A DNA stretch of 49,021 bases from Zygnema cylindricum (Eukaryota; Streptophyta; Zygnematophyceae; Zygnematales; Zygnemataceae): the NCBI GenBank assembly GCA_037447655.1, contig JBBHKE010001776.1:90311-139331 (forward strand), written 5' to 3'. Made by a program: the position numbers and the translations under genes. Below are positions 1 to 10,900 of the stretch, piece after piece; positions within the stretch are counted from its first letter, which is position 1, and every line of letters begins with the position of its first letter. The notes under the pieces were generated by a model. It saw nothing but the letters and a program-made list of their open reading frames with translations. It was not told the origin of the DNA and ran no database searches.

Positions 1-147
1 GCCTTCTCCGGTACCACCGCCGCCGGCACCGTTCACGATTTCGTCGCCTTGACGTCTCGGAAAAACTCCACCCTCAAAAAGGCTCTGCAGTTCCGCTGCT
101 TTAGCACTTGCCACGGCCGCCGCCACCATGGCCTCTTCCGCTCTCCT
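1..147 (-). CDS. Partial exon of an unrecognised coiled-coil protein, running off the left edge
   Basis: On the minus strand an acceptor-like ...ttttataagcag ends at 148, and an open frame follows to the window edge. It reads RRAEEAMVAAAVASAKAAEL, continues with a short helix-like stretch, and ends in a Gly-rich segment (NGAGGGGTGEG). The frame is phase 0 and joins cleanly to the phase-0 exon at 563-667 across an intron that carries a 42-bp minisatellite. Base composition (GC-rich, Ala/Glu-rich codons) differs sharply from the flanking AT-rich DNA, which supports coding. I do not recognise the family; Ala/Glu/Lys-rich helices of this kind occur in many cytoskeletal and scaffold proteins. The ATG inside the exon could be an alternative start, but the upstream exon makes an internal Met more likely. 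Confidence 0.5.
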
Positions 148-186
148 CTGCTTATAAAAACAATACTATTGTTTCTATTTAAGGTA

Positions 187-480
187 GGTAACAATAAAGG
201 TTACAAAGCAAAGGTTATCATTGTTGAAGGTAATAATAAAGGATGCAAAGCAAAGGTTATTACTATTTAAGGTAACAATAAAGGTTACAAAGCAAAGGTT
301 ATTACTATTTAAGGTAATAATAAAGGTTACAAAGCAAAGGTTACCATTGTTGAAGGTAATAATAAAGGTAACAAAGCAAAGGTTATTACTGTTGAAGGTA
401 ATAATAAAGGTTACAAAGCAAAGGTTATTATCGTTGAAAGGTTATAAAGCAAGGCTTACTATTGTTGAAGGTTATACAAA
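187..480. repeat. 42-bp minisatellite in intron
   Basis: Units starting GGTAAYAATAAAGG begin at 187, 229, 271, 313, 355 and 397, exactly 42 bp apart, followed by a decayed seventh unit. The array lies inside the putative intron 148-562 of the left-edge minus-strand gene. Because 42 is divisible by 3, frames stay open through it, which explains the short spurious plus-strand ORFs here. Confidence 0.9.
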
Positions 481-562
481 GTATTATTGCTGTTGAAAGT
501 TAAAAGGGAAACATTGTTATTAAAAAAACCGTCGATTAAACATAAATAAATTGCGTTTATAC

Positions 563-667
563 CTGATGAAACTCGCAAACGTCCTTTAACTTGTTGACAT
601 CCTCCCTATGTTGCGCTCGAACAGCGGAAAGTTTGGAACTGAATTGTTGGAGATGGGGGAGGTCGAG
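563..667 (-). CDS. Internal exon of the left-edge coiled-coil gene
   Basis: Minus-strand exon of 105 nt (35 codons, phase 0 at both ends). It is bounded by an acceptor ...tccaattacag (668-) and a donor CATCAG/gtataa at 562. It encodes LDLPHLQQFSSKLSAVRAQH and then REDVNKLKDVCEFHQ, with hydrophobic residues at heptad-like spacing, suggesting a coiled coil continuing into the exon at 1-147. The upstream frame is closed by a TGA a few codons before the acceptor, which fixes the boundary. Further 5' exons should lie at higher coordinates; none could be assigned with confidence. The protein family is not recognised. Confidence 0.5.
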
Positions 668-1830
668 CTGTAATTGGACAGGATTCCTTCTGTTTTTCCC
701 TCAAAAAATCGCCCCCAAAACCCTAAGGGTTAACCAATAAGATAATTAATTGACACTGTTGATCGTGTTAAACGTGACACCGTCTGATTTTTCCTCTGAG
801 AAAAACTCCAAAACCCCAAAAACCCGAAAAAAGAAAATTAATTGCTTTAATTGTGAAACTGTTGACGGTAATTGGTCGAGAAGGACTGATTTTTTGGATA
901 GAAAATTAAAAATTAAAAACAAATAATTGTGTAACAGGGTGTAAAAAGAAGAAAAAATAGAAATCAAAGATAACTCAACAACCAAGCAATAAAAGGAAAC
1001 AGTGAATTCTGCTTTGTCAGAACAATGTACATTATATAGATATATATATATCTATATTCATCATTTATACATACATATGTGTATGCAGATGTCTATATAT
1101 AATATATAAATATGTACATACATAGATATACATAACGAACTAACAAAAAAAGCAAAACGAAGAAACAAACAAATAGACAAAAGAACAACATAAACAAATA
1201 AACAAACAAACAAACTCACAACAGAGCCGTCGAAGGAACGATAAATCTCCCCGGATTCCGAGAATCGAGGCGAGAATCGAGAGCCGCTTGTCGCAAAATA
1301 GTTTCCGGAAGTTTCCAACCGGAAAATCCAAAAGCTTTCGCTCCTCGAAAAGCTCCTCTTAAAAAAATGTGAGACTCTCCGTTGATTGGGATCCCAAAAC
1401 TTCCCAACCACCCCCCCAAAAGAGCCCCAACAGAGGCACAGAGGAAGGAGTGGGGAAGGAGGACAAGACGAACCACGAAATCTTCCATTACCGCGAAACC
1501 TGAAAAAGTAAATAGTGGAAAAATAAAACAAAGGAAAAAACAAAACAATTTGAGGGGAGAAAAGGAGGGAGGAAAGAGAGGGGGAGGAGGATGAGACGAG
1601 AAACAAAATCTTCCATTGCAGCGAAACCTGAAAGAGTAAACAGTGGAAAAACAAAACAAAAGAATTGAGGGAGGGTTGGGCGTCGGGCGTCAGATCAGAC
1701 GTTCAGATCAGATCAGACGGATCAGATCAGAAAAAATGGATCAGGGCCAGACGGATCGGTGGATAGGAGTTTATCGTTTGGGTGGTTGGGGGGGGAGGGA
1801 GGGAGGGAGGGAGGGCAAACATAATTTATA
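668..1830. other. Upstream region of the left-edge gene, mostly non-coding
   Basis: AT-rich sequence with short simple repeats: TATA/TACATA at 1030-1130, AAACAAAC at 1145-1215, a purine-rich stretch at 1540-1600, GATCAGATCAGACG repeats at 1690-1765 and a (GGGA)n run near 1791-1815. Apart from the possible exon at 1220-1390, no gene is supported. Confidence 0.5.
1220..1390 (-). CDS. Possible additional exon on the minus strand
   Basis: A minus-strand frame reads ...GESHIFLRGAFRGAKAFGFS, then GWKLPETILRQAALDSRLDS and RNPGRFIVPSTAL, and closes immediately after a good donor (CTGTT/gtgagt, 1219). Codon choice (CGA, TCG, GAT, CTT) resembles the exons of the recognised genes here. The acceptor side is unclear, and its phase (2) does not join directly to the exon at 563-667, so an unseen exon would be needed. 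Another frame is also open across it. Treat as a weak candidate only. Confidence 0.25.
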
Positions 1831-1839
1831 GTTATTTAT

Positions 1840-2238
1840 GCAAATAGTCCTTTAACACTAGTAAAGTTCACAAACCCTCACAAAATTTTATAAAACCCTA
1901 ATTAGTGAGGTGATGTGTACATGCATAATTTTTTATTCTTCAAAATAATCATTTTCTACGACATTTTGTAATTTTTCTTCCTTATATTTTCTTTTTCGTC
2001 AAAGAATAAGAGATGAAAAAAAAAAATGTTTCTTGTTAAACAAATATGTGAAAACACAAATTTTCTTATTCTTTACGATTGAACTTTTGTAAAGTTACTT
2101 CTTATGTCGTTGTTTTCCTCATATTTTATAAATATTCCAATACTTTGTTTTTTCTTATTCAATGAATTTGCTTAAGAAAAGGAAGTGAATTTTTGCTATT
2201 GATTTAAAACGGCTTTGTTTATTTATAACTTTCCTTGG

Positions 2239-2269
<31 letters not shown>

Positions 2270-3100
2270 AAAATGCTTAGAATTGGAATGTAAACAAGTT
2301 TTTTTATAGATAGTTTGACTTTTTCATGCACAAAATTGCGAGAATCAAAATTTTCCAAAAATGAAAAAAATACATTACTCATTTCATTTATTAAAGGTAT
2401 TTCCATTACTATGATGAGTTAAGTTAATAAGTTATTTCACTTACTGCATGAGTTATTTTGAATTTATTTTTATAATAGATGCAATAATGTCATGGAGATA
2501 CAACATATTCCATTTTTAGGTCACCATTCTCATCCTTCTCCTTTTTATTAAGTTTACTTTTCATTTTCCACACTATTTCTTTATACTTTTAATATTTTTT
2601 TTTCATTCTTTAAATATTTTCCTCTTCATTCATCATTACAATAATCTTTCCTCAACTTTATACATTATTTCATTCTATTTTTATATATATTTCTCATCTC
2701 TTCATATTTTCCTCAATTCTTTCTTTACACACTTTCCTCAATTTTTCATTCTTTTTCTTAATTATTTTCCTAATTCTTTATCTCTGCCTTCTCTCCCTTC
2801 TTACCTCTCTGCCCTCTCTCCTCCTCCTCTCCTTCTTCCCTCCGAAGAAGATGTTTGTTTTCTGTCACCTTAAGCATATTCGAAAAAGTTAGCCAAAATA
2901 TTTTTAGGATTATAGTACTTTATTATATATACTTTTTACTTTTTAGTACACTTTAAGTACTTAAAAGCGTGCTAAACACTGTTTTCCTTAGTATCTCCAG
3001 CTTCTTTCATTTATTATAAGTTTCTTGACTTTTAAATTTCTATCAACTTTCAATTTTTTACTCTTAACTCCTCAAATTTTTCTTCAGTCTAAAAATCTCC
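1840..3100. other. AT-rich intergenic DNA
   Basis: Homopolymer and T-rich/ATTT-rich sequence, including a poly-A run at about 2239-2268 and pyrimidine-rich sequence around 2740-2850. No convincing ORF, RNA gene or transposon terminus seen. Confidence 0.6.
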
Positions 3101-3577
3101 AGTATTGTAGGAACAGGGCAAGACTGGAGTCCGTACAAAGTACCGTACAGATGTCACACTTTTCAAAATTACAAACCGTACAAAAAAGGTACAGTCCTGG
3201 TTAATCGTAAACACATAAAATCCGCGAAATCCGCGTATTATACGAAAATATCCAGATATAACGTTTCCACACGTTTCCGTAATTTTGTACTATGGTACAC
3301 GAAGGTACAAAATCTCGATCTGTGCAAACCAGTGCAGGACAGTTTCGGTACGGTAATGTAGTTTACACGTGCGTACATATCCCTGCGATTTCGATGGGTA
3401 CAAGGCACACAGGCAAAAACAAACACGTGGCGGACATGTGCCATGTGGATAATTTCTAGGTACTCTAGCTGGATGGCAGTGACAGGTGGGAGCCTCCAGT
3501 CGGTTCTCGCGTCAGATTTTACGAACTGCGATTGGCAAATTGTGTCAAAGCGTACGGCAGTTTACTGTAACACCTAG

Positions 3578-4452
3578 CAGAGGTCGCAAACGGTCAACCG
3601 AAACCGTGACCTACCGTTAACCGACCGCCCGCGCCGGATCCGGAACGGATTCGGTTGCCAATTTTTGGGGGTCGGGCGGTTACGGTCGGTTGACTCACCA
3701 AGAAAATAAAGACGATCAGTTACGGTCGGTCAAACAAAAAACCAAAAAAAATGAAAATCTTGTACTTTTTTTTTCCAACATTATTGTTCTTTGTACTTTT
3801 GGTATCGTGGAAGTACGTGGCATCATGATTACTGTCGCAAATCTGACACGGTAATAACACTATTCATTTCGCGAATCTTACAAAAAGATAATCCAACATT
3901 CATGTAATTTGTACTCTTTGGCATCGTGGAAGTACGTGACATCATGATTAGCGTCGCAAATCTGACACGGTACTGTAGTAAGCTATTTATTTCGCAAATC
4001 AAAGGGAACGCGACAAAGCGTCGCAAATTTGACACGGTAGTACACTATTCATTTCGAAAATCTTAGGGAACGCGACAAAGCGAAGCAAATCTGACACGGT
4101 AGTCAGTATTCATTTAGCAAATCTTAGGCAACGCGACAAAGCGTCGCAAATCTAACACAGTAGTAACTAGTAACACTATTCATTTCGCAAATCTTAGAGA
4201 ACGCGACAATTCGTAATTATTGGTTTATTCCGTCGTACATTGATTAGTTTGTACTTTTTCGGTTACGTGCGGGCACGGCTAGTCGCGAAAAATCAAGATT
4301 CGGTTAATTTTTTTTTTCGTAAACGACGGTCGGTTAACGGTTAACAATTTTGGAGCGTGACAAAACTCGGTCGGGCGTCGGTTACTCAGATTTTGAAAAA
4401 AAAAAAAACGGTCGGTTTCGGGTATGAAAATTTTTGACTTTTGCAACCTCTG
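3578..4452. mobile_element. Non-autonomous hAT-type DNA transposon (875 bp)
   Basis: The left end starts CAGAGGTCGCAAACGGTCAA. The reverse complement of the right end starts CAGAGGTTGCAAAAGTCAAA. Flanking 8-bp sequences acacctag (3570-3577) and ccacctag (4453-4460) match at 7 of 8 positions, as expected for a hAT target-site duplication. CAGAGG-type ends and 8-bp duplications are hallmarks of hAT elements. Subterminal regions are rich in CGGTTAAC/GTCGGTTA motifs. No transposase frame is present, so it would depend on an autonomous relative. An internal tandem repeat fills 3834-4210. Confidence 0.8.
3834..4210. repeat. Degenerate 60-67 bp tandem repeat inside the first hAT element
   Basis: The core GTCGCAAATCTGACACGGTA followed by CATTTCGCAAATCTTAGG and AACGCGACAAAGC recurs at about 3834, 3953, 4019, 4083 and 4143. 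The first spacing (119 bp) probably holds a diverged unit. Confidence 0.75.
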
Positions 4453-4869
4453 CCACCTAGTGTTGGGTATCGAGAACCATTTGCCAATATTTGATATATA
4501 TCGAATTTCGGGTACCCGATAATCGATATATCGCTTTGGTACATCGAATTTCAAACCATCACGATATATCGCCAATATATCGTATTGTCAATATATCGAA
4601 GCTTCTTAAAAAAAAAAAATCTTGCTAGTCAATTCTCGGAAGAAGAGAAGGACAGCTGTCAAAGTGGTGGAGGATGTTTTTTTTTTTTTTCACTAAAACT
4701 GCGATTCGGAAACTGTAAGTGGATTAATTGAGAACCTAATTAATTGAGAATTGATTAGTTGCAGCTGCTAGAACTACGTGCCGCTGCAGCCAGAACTAGT
4801 GCTACTGCAGATGCTAGTACTAGCTACTGCTGTTGCCAATAGTGCTAGTACTAGCTACTGTACTAGCTA

Positions 4870-5145
4870 CTGCTACTCCAATTAATAAAAATAAGAATAA
4901 GATTTTACAATTTATACACTTCAAAAAATAATTAATAATATAAGAATAAAAGTTCACATTTTATACACTTTAAAAAATAATAATTAAAACTCACATTTTG
5001 TAGACTTCGTAAAATGATTAATAAAAATAAGAATAAAATATCACATTTTATACACTTCATAATATATTGAATAAAAATAATTATAAGAATTCTCATTTTG
5101 TACACTTCAAAAATTAATAAATAAAAATTATAATAAAAATTCATG
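4870..5145. repeat. ~50-bp AT-rich tandem repeat
   Basis: About five copies of a unit containing AATAAAAATAAGAATAAAA, then TTCACATTTTATACACTTC. The TACACTTC core recurs near 4915, 4964, 5000, 5050 and 5101. It is preceded by TAGCTACTGC-type microsatellite sequence at 4790-4872. It lies within the second hAT element. Confidence 0.75.
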
Positions 5146-5552
5146 CGTGAAACGAACAGTCTGCATTTTTTTTTTCATATCATACTTTGACTAAATTAGT
5201 GTGGGTTTCAAGTTTTCATATGTGAAGTTTTGTACCGTAGTACGTACTAAATAAGTAACGATATGAATTAGCATTACAGTATTAGTACTTTTTCGTCGGT
5301 TACATTCATAGTTGTTCACGGCGATTAGTGGGAACGTACCGTACGTGACGAATTATACGTAACAAACGCATTGAACCATTTGATCAAATCGCAAAAAATC
5401 GTTAATAAATTTCCTTCTGTACTATTCCGTATATAAAAAAACAAAAAACTGTTACATATAATGCACTTTGCAAGTTTTTCCCGTTAAATGAGCGGTAAAA
5501 CAATAAAGTCTTTAAATTTTTATCACACTACGTATTAGTATCGGAACTTCTT

Positions 5553-6165
5553 CACCAACTAGTAGTCCAATCGTCCACCTTAGGGTACGCTACACATTTG
5601 ACACACCCGTGTTCGAATGCCACGAAGGTAAAATTTTGTGAAATTTCATCAATCCGAGCCTATCTGACAGATAGACATGGCCGCCTTTTGTCTGCCTTCT
5701 TTCTCTATCTGGCAAACAGCGCAACCAAGAGGGAGGGAGGAGGGTAGGACATGGGGAAGCGGCTTCCTCGCGGTTTCGTTTTCAATGTTCCATGATGTCT
5801 TCTTTCAAAAAAAATTGAAGAAGACGCCCGTACAAATTTCAAACTGAACGCACGAAATTATTGTGACGTTCAACGCCTCTTTTCAAAAATGTCCGTACAT
5901 TTTTGACTATATAACGTACAACTTCCGTGGTATTCCTGTTCAGTTCACTGAACATAAAGTACCAATAAGTACGACGCATATTTTCTGTTTTATTCCGTAC
6001 ATATCCGTAAAAAAATGTACAGTTACAGTAATTTTTTTATCAGGTTGCCGTAAATTTTCAGTTTCAGTTTACAGTACACGTTTTTTTACGATTTTTTCAA
6101 AAGTCACGAATTATACGTTTCAATCGGAAAAAAGGAAAATATCGCGCGATTTGAACAACTATGGT
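5553..6165 (+). mobile_element. Dispersed repeat segment with a tRNA-like head (possible SINE), nested in the hAT element
   Basis: About 600 bp that is clearly homologous to 16540-17255. Shared landmarks include GGTTTCGTTTTCAA, TCCATG, CTTCTTTCAAAAAAA, AAAATGTCCGTACATTTT and CACGAATTATACGTTTCAAT. The left part contains GTGTTCGAATGCCAC, resembling a pol III B box. About 35 bp upstream is TAGTCCAATCG, weakly resembling an A box. Homology stops near the AATCGCGCGATTTGAA sequence in both copies. The SINE reading is inference; it could equally be a fragment of a larger element. Confidence 0.5.
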
Positions 6166-6675
6166 TACATTTTGCGGCGTTACCTTTTAAGTCACGGAAC
6201 GAAAATCACGTTGTACGTCGCGTTTCAGAAAAAGTTGTCGTTATCTAAAACAACATATTAAATAATTTTTTTATTTAATAAAATACAATATATCGCGATA
6301 TACATCGCGAAAATTTATGTTGGTCACGGTACGATATATCGAGAACTTTCCTCATATTCGATATATCGAATATCGAAATTATCGCGATATGAAACTACCG
6401 ATACCCAACACTAGTACCACCTACTCGGCCTTGTTTGGTTCGGTTCGGTTCTGTTTTGTACTTTTGTAAGGAAAATACTGTATTGTAGTGTACGATCACA
6501 GAGTCCTGAAAATTTACCGTACGGTTAAACGTACAATTCCGTCTCAAGTAGAAGTTCGCGAACATCAACGCTGCTTCTCGCAAAGAGTCAAAGAGGTGAA
6601 AGAACTAACCTAAGCTAACGTACTTCACAAGGATAGCGTACGGTACCCTACAGTACGGTGGTCATCAATACAGTA

Positions 6676-6895
6676 CACCGTGAATCGCTTATAGTGTGTT
6701 CATGTTTTTTTGGCCTCTTAAAACATCTTTTCTCTGTGCACACTTACCGGATTGAAAATCCGACGGCTCCGATTGAAATACAAGGTTCTCACCTTCCGAT
6801 TGGTGGTCTCCAATCATAAATCGGTCACGTCTGTACGGAGAAAATACGTTTTAAGCGGCTAAAAAAACATTAACACTATAAAGCGATTCACGGTG
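6676..6895. mobile_element. TA-flanked MITE, copy 1
   Basis: Ends are CACCGTGAATCGCTTATAGTG and the inverted CACTATAAAGCGATTCACGGTG, flanked by TA on both sides (6674-6675, 6896-6897), the pattern of Tc1/mariner-type MITEs. The body contains CTCTGTGCACAC and TTGGTGGTCTCCAATC, which recur in the copies at 26600-26904 and 28111-28324. Confidence 0.8.
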
Positions 6896-7453
6896 TACTG
6901 TACAGTACAGTACAGCAAGGGTATCGAACAAGCCCCCATACAAGGACCTTCGCTTTCAAACTCATGACATTTCTTGCAGGATCGGAATACGAGAAATAGG
7001 TTTTGTTTGGGTTGTTTTTTAATAAAAAAAAAAACAGAAAAATAAACCCTAAACGAGCGGTCGCGGACGTCTTCGGCACCCCGGAGGGCCAAAAAGTTGC
7101 AAGATTCAGTACAGTATGAAAACCTTTCCAAAGTACAGTATTGAAATTGGACCCTACCTACATTTAGCGTAAAACTGAAAAAACTTAGGTTTGGTACTGT
7201 AGCGACTTCCGATATTTCTGAGATGACGTCAGCATTTGCCTCTGCATGGCCGCCTAGCGCCCAATGGTAAGAAACGGCGCGCGGCACAGACGCGAACTGA
7301 AAACAAAATGTAAAAAAAAAAATTTGGTGATATTTGAATATTTCGAGAATAAAACAATTCAAAGCCAACAAATCTGGTCACCCGGTCAATCTCACGGTGT
7401 TGACCACTTTTGACGGTTAAGTATTCAACAGTAAAAGTTTGAGGCATCAAAGG

Positions 7454-7455
<2 letters not shown>

Positions 7456-7493
<38 letters not shown>

Positions 7494-7501
7494 CACACAA
7501 C

Positions 7502-7544
<43 letters not shown>

Positions 7545-7561
7545 TTCATCACACACAATAT

Positions 7562-7590
<29 letters not shown>
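7456..7590. repeat. (TA)n microsatellites upstream of the DUF641 gene
   Basis: Three TA-dinucleotide blocks (about 7457-7490, 7506-7542 and 7562-7588) separated by CACACAAC-type spacers. Frames through them read YIYIYI and are artefacts. They lie about 320 bp upstream of the predicted start of the DUF641-like gene. Confidence 0.9.
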
Positions 7591-7592
<2 letters not shown>

Positions 7593-7908
7593 TATATATA
7601 TTTTCTGTTAATAATAATCGGTTATGCTTCGAGTTGAAGGTCAGCGACAACTGCTTTGATCAATTGCCAGGGCTTTATTTCCGCCCGTACATTTCAGGTA
7701 ATCCGTACATTTGTCCTTTTGTGGTAACACCTGGTTTTATCGTTTTGTGGTACTCTTCCGGAGAGAAGTTTTTCTCACAGTCCAACTTTTTGAGTCAATT
7801 TTTTTAAGTCATTTTAAATCTAAAGAACAAAAGCATAAAAATAAAGGTTTGAGACTTTTCTTTTTTCTTTTCTTTTCTCTTTTTTTTTTTTTTTAAGTTG
7901 TTGAGAAA

Positions 7909-10900
7909 ATGGGTCAACATTTGGGAAAATGCATTCCTCGTAATTTAATAAAAAATAAAAAACCGAAAATCGATCAAAGTCTCCCTTTAACTAATGTAAG
8001 CCCTCCTTTTTTTTTTTTTCTTTCTTTCATTGTATACGATATGTCTCTCTTTTTTTTTTTTATCTTTTTGATTTTTTTTTATTTTTTTTTATACTCATTT
8101 TTTGTTTCCAAAATTTAACAATCATTCTCATTTTATTTTATTTTTTTTGTTTTCTTGAATAGGTCCAATTATTTGTCTTTATTTCTTGACTTTTTTGTTT
8201 ATTTATTTATTTATGTTTTTGTTTATAATTTGTTTTTTTTTTGTTTATATTTTGTTGAAATTTGTAAGAAATTTTAAAAACATATGTGATAGGATCTTGA
8301 TTATTATAATTGAATAATTTCGTAATTAACTATAATTAAGGCTGGAATTTTTACTACTTTTACACTGTTGTTGAAAATTTTAAACAAATTATTTTATTAC
8401 AAATTTTTAAACAAGATTATCTATATTCTTTTTTTTTTATTTTTTTTTACCATTTGAACTTCAATTTTTATAAACACCCCAAAAACTTATTAGTTTTTTA
8501 CTAAAATAATTTTGTTCCTATAATTTCTAACCATAAATTCTTGCTATAATTATTATTATATTACTTTTTATAGCTTCTTAACTATAATTAGTATCACAAT
8601 ATTATTTTTACACAATTAGTTCTACAATTAACTTTTACTATATTTTTTCTTGAATTTCTTACTCTATTTCTTATCCTAATTTTCCCTAAAATCATAGCAA
8701 TAATTTTTTCTAAATTTTTACTTCAATCTTCACAGTTTTTTTTTTCAAAATTTTCTTATCTTAATCTTTTTCTTTTTTTCTTTTTTTTTTAATTCTTTCT
8801 TTTTTTTTTTTCTTCTATATTTTTTTTTTCTTTTTTTTGTTTTTTTTTTTTCCTTTTTTCTTTTTTCTTTTTTTTTTTTTATTTTTTTTTTTTTCTTTGT
8901 TATTTTTTTTTTTTTTTCTTTTTTTTTTTTCCTCCCTGTTTTATTTACTACTTTAGGAAAGAAAAGAAATGTTGGAGAAAAAAACAATCCTAGCATCATT
9001 TTTTGGAATAACTGTTGTGATTGGGACTTGGATTTGGGCCAACAATGTGAGTTTTCATAATTATCTATCTTATATCAAGGTTTTTAGGGTTTTTGTTTTT
9101 GTGGTCTTTTGTGCCAATTTTTGTTCAAATTTTCGATATAATTTGACTATGAATTTTTATGATTTATCTGTCTTTTTTCCTAAGATTTTCTAGGTTTTCT
9201 GAGCGTTTTTTCAGGGATATACTATTTGCAGAAATGTACGAATACACAAGTAGTGTGGATACATATGTGTTTGCATGTGTGTAAATACATTATATGTATA
9301 TATTTGTATGTGTGTGTGTATGTATATATACAAATAAACATATGTACACATATACATACACACACATATTCGTCCACACTATTATGTGTGTATATATATA
9401 CACCCACAATAGTATGGATAAATATAGTATTAACTGTGCTGATGCACAGATTAGTGTGGATAAATTCAAAAATCAACACAATAACAAAATAACAAAACTG
9501 TTCGTGAATTGGTGTGGATAAACACAGATAAGGATCATCACACTAACTTCAAAAAGACAATTAGAGTAATAATAAGGGAGGATTTTTGTCGCTATTAATT
9601 CTTTCTTTGAAAAAAGGAAAAAAAAACTTTTCCCATCTTTGATTTTTGTCACTTTGTTATTCAAGTTCTGTTACTTTTTTTTCTTTTGTGGACAGAAAAA
9701 AAGTCAACACGAGACTGAGGCGGGAGAAACAAAAAATTCTTCCATCTCTGAGTCCCAGAAGCCTTTGGAAATCCATACTGACCCACGGAATACGGAAACG
9801 GTAGCGGAAACAGAAAATCCACGTGTCAATTCTGTATCGGCTCACGAATTTGACCCAAATCTGAAAAAAAATCCAGAATCAGAGTCTTATAATGTAGAAA
9901 ATGGATACAAAGGGGTAAATGTCGTAGGGCCATCGGATGCAATTTTTGTTTCAAATTCTCCAACTTTTCCAAATTCTTCAAATATTCCGAATTCTCCAAA
10001 CTTTTCAAATCGAAAACCGGATCCTACCATGTCGACAGAAAGAAAAAGAAGCAGTGAATTTAGTATAGAGAATGAAGCCGAAAATTCTCGAAAACAGAAA
10101 AAGAAAGAGAAACTCAGTTTTGCGGAAGTTGTTAAGGGAGAGCAAAATCTTGAGGGAGAGGAGAATTTTGAGGGACGCAGAAAATTTACAAGAGGCAAAA
10201 TTTTTGAAGGAGATGGAAATTTTGAAAAACCCGATTATCTTCCGAAAGACGAAATTGTTAAGAGTCGGGAAAAAATAGAAATTGAGGGAGAGGAAACGTT
10301 TGAGAAAAAAATTTCGGATTTTCGGGAAATCAAAGACAAGGATCTCGGGAACATATCTTCGACCGATTTTTTCAAAAACGAGAAATTTCACGATAAATTT
10401 GAAGACGGTAAATTCGAAGATTCGGAAAATTACCGAAGTTTGGAAGTCACAAAAATTCGAGAAGAGTTAAAAGAAGCGTTACGGAAATTATCCGAGGCAG
10501 AAAAACTTAACTCGAAAAATTCGATAAAAAGTGGTTCGTATTGCGAATTTGAAGCGAGTCCCGAACTTTTGCAAAAAGTATTGGGAAATGTTAAATTGGG
10601 AGTTGTTCGATACAATTCAAAATTGTACAAAGAAGTACAAAAAAGTATCGGTACCCCGAAAACACGAGAATTTTTGCACTCTTTCGTCCCAAATTTCAAA
10701 CATAAAAGACCAAATGACGTTAAATACATTCTGCAATCGAAAATTTCGGAGGTTTTATTTCGAGATTTTGAGAACGAAAGTTTTTCTCGGGGAGGAATTT
10801 CTGGAAAAAAAACTCACGAGGAACGTTGTAAAGAAAATTTCATGATTTACAAAAAGCTTGTCAAGGAATATAGCGAGGAAAGGGAAACTTATATCGACGA

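Larger units (their letters stand above)
4458..6413. mobile_element. Second hAT-like non-autonomous element (1956 bp), abutting the first
   Basis: A perfect 15-bp terminal inverted repeat TAGTGTTGGGTATCG opens at 4458, and its reverse complement closes at 6413. Flanks ctgccacc (4450-4457) and gtaccacc (6414-6421) agree at 6 of 8 positions, an eroded 8-bp duplication. Both subterminal regions (4490-4600 and 6285-6395) carry many CGATATATCG palindromes, the kind of repeated motif that hAT transposases bind. The interior has no transposase; the longest frame (5863-6261) shows no recognisable domain. The interior contains a ~50-bp tandem array and a segment that recurs at 16.5-17.3 kb. Confidence 0.75.

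Noticed and set aside
187-480. Regular repeats resembling a CRISPR array
   Set aside because: The units are contiguous 42-bp minisatellite copies without unique spacers, in a eukaryotic intron.
781-885. Minus-strand 105-nt stretch between acceptor-like and donor-like sites, the same length as the exon at 563-667
   Set aside because: Its phase does not match the next exon, the donor (gtgtca) is weak, and the sequence is not similar to that exon; the equal length is probably chance.
5863-6261. 132-codon frame inside the second hAT element as a transposase fragment
   Set aside because: No hAT dimerisation or catalytic motif is visible, and the sequence belongs to the repeated segment also found at 16.5-17.3 kb.
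7229-7807. YIYIYI-type frames
   Set aside because: They are products of the (TA)n microsatellite, open on both strands.
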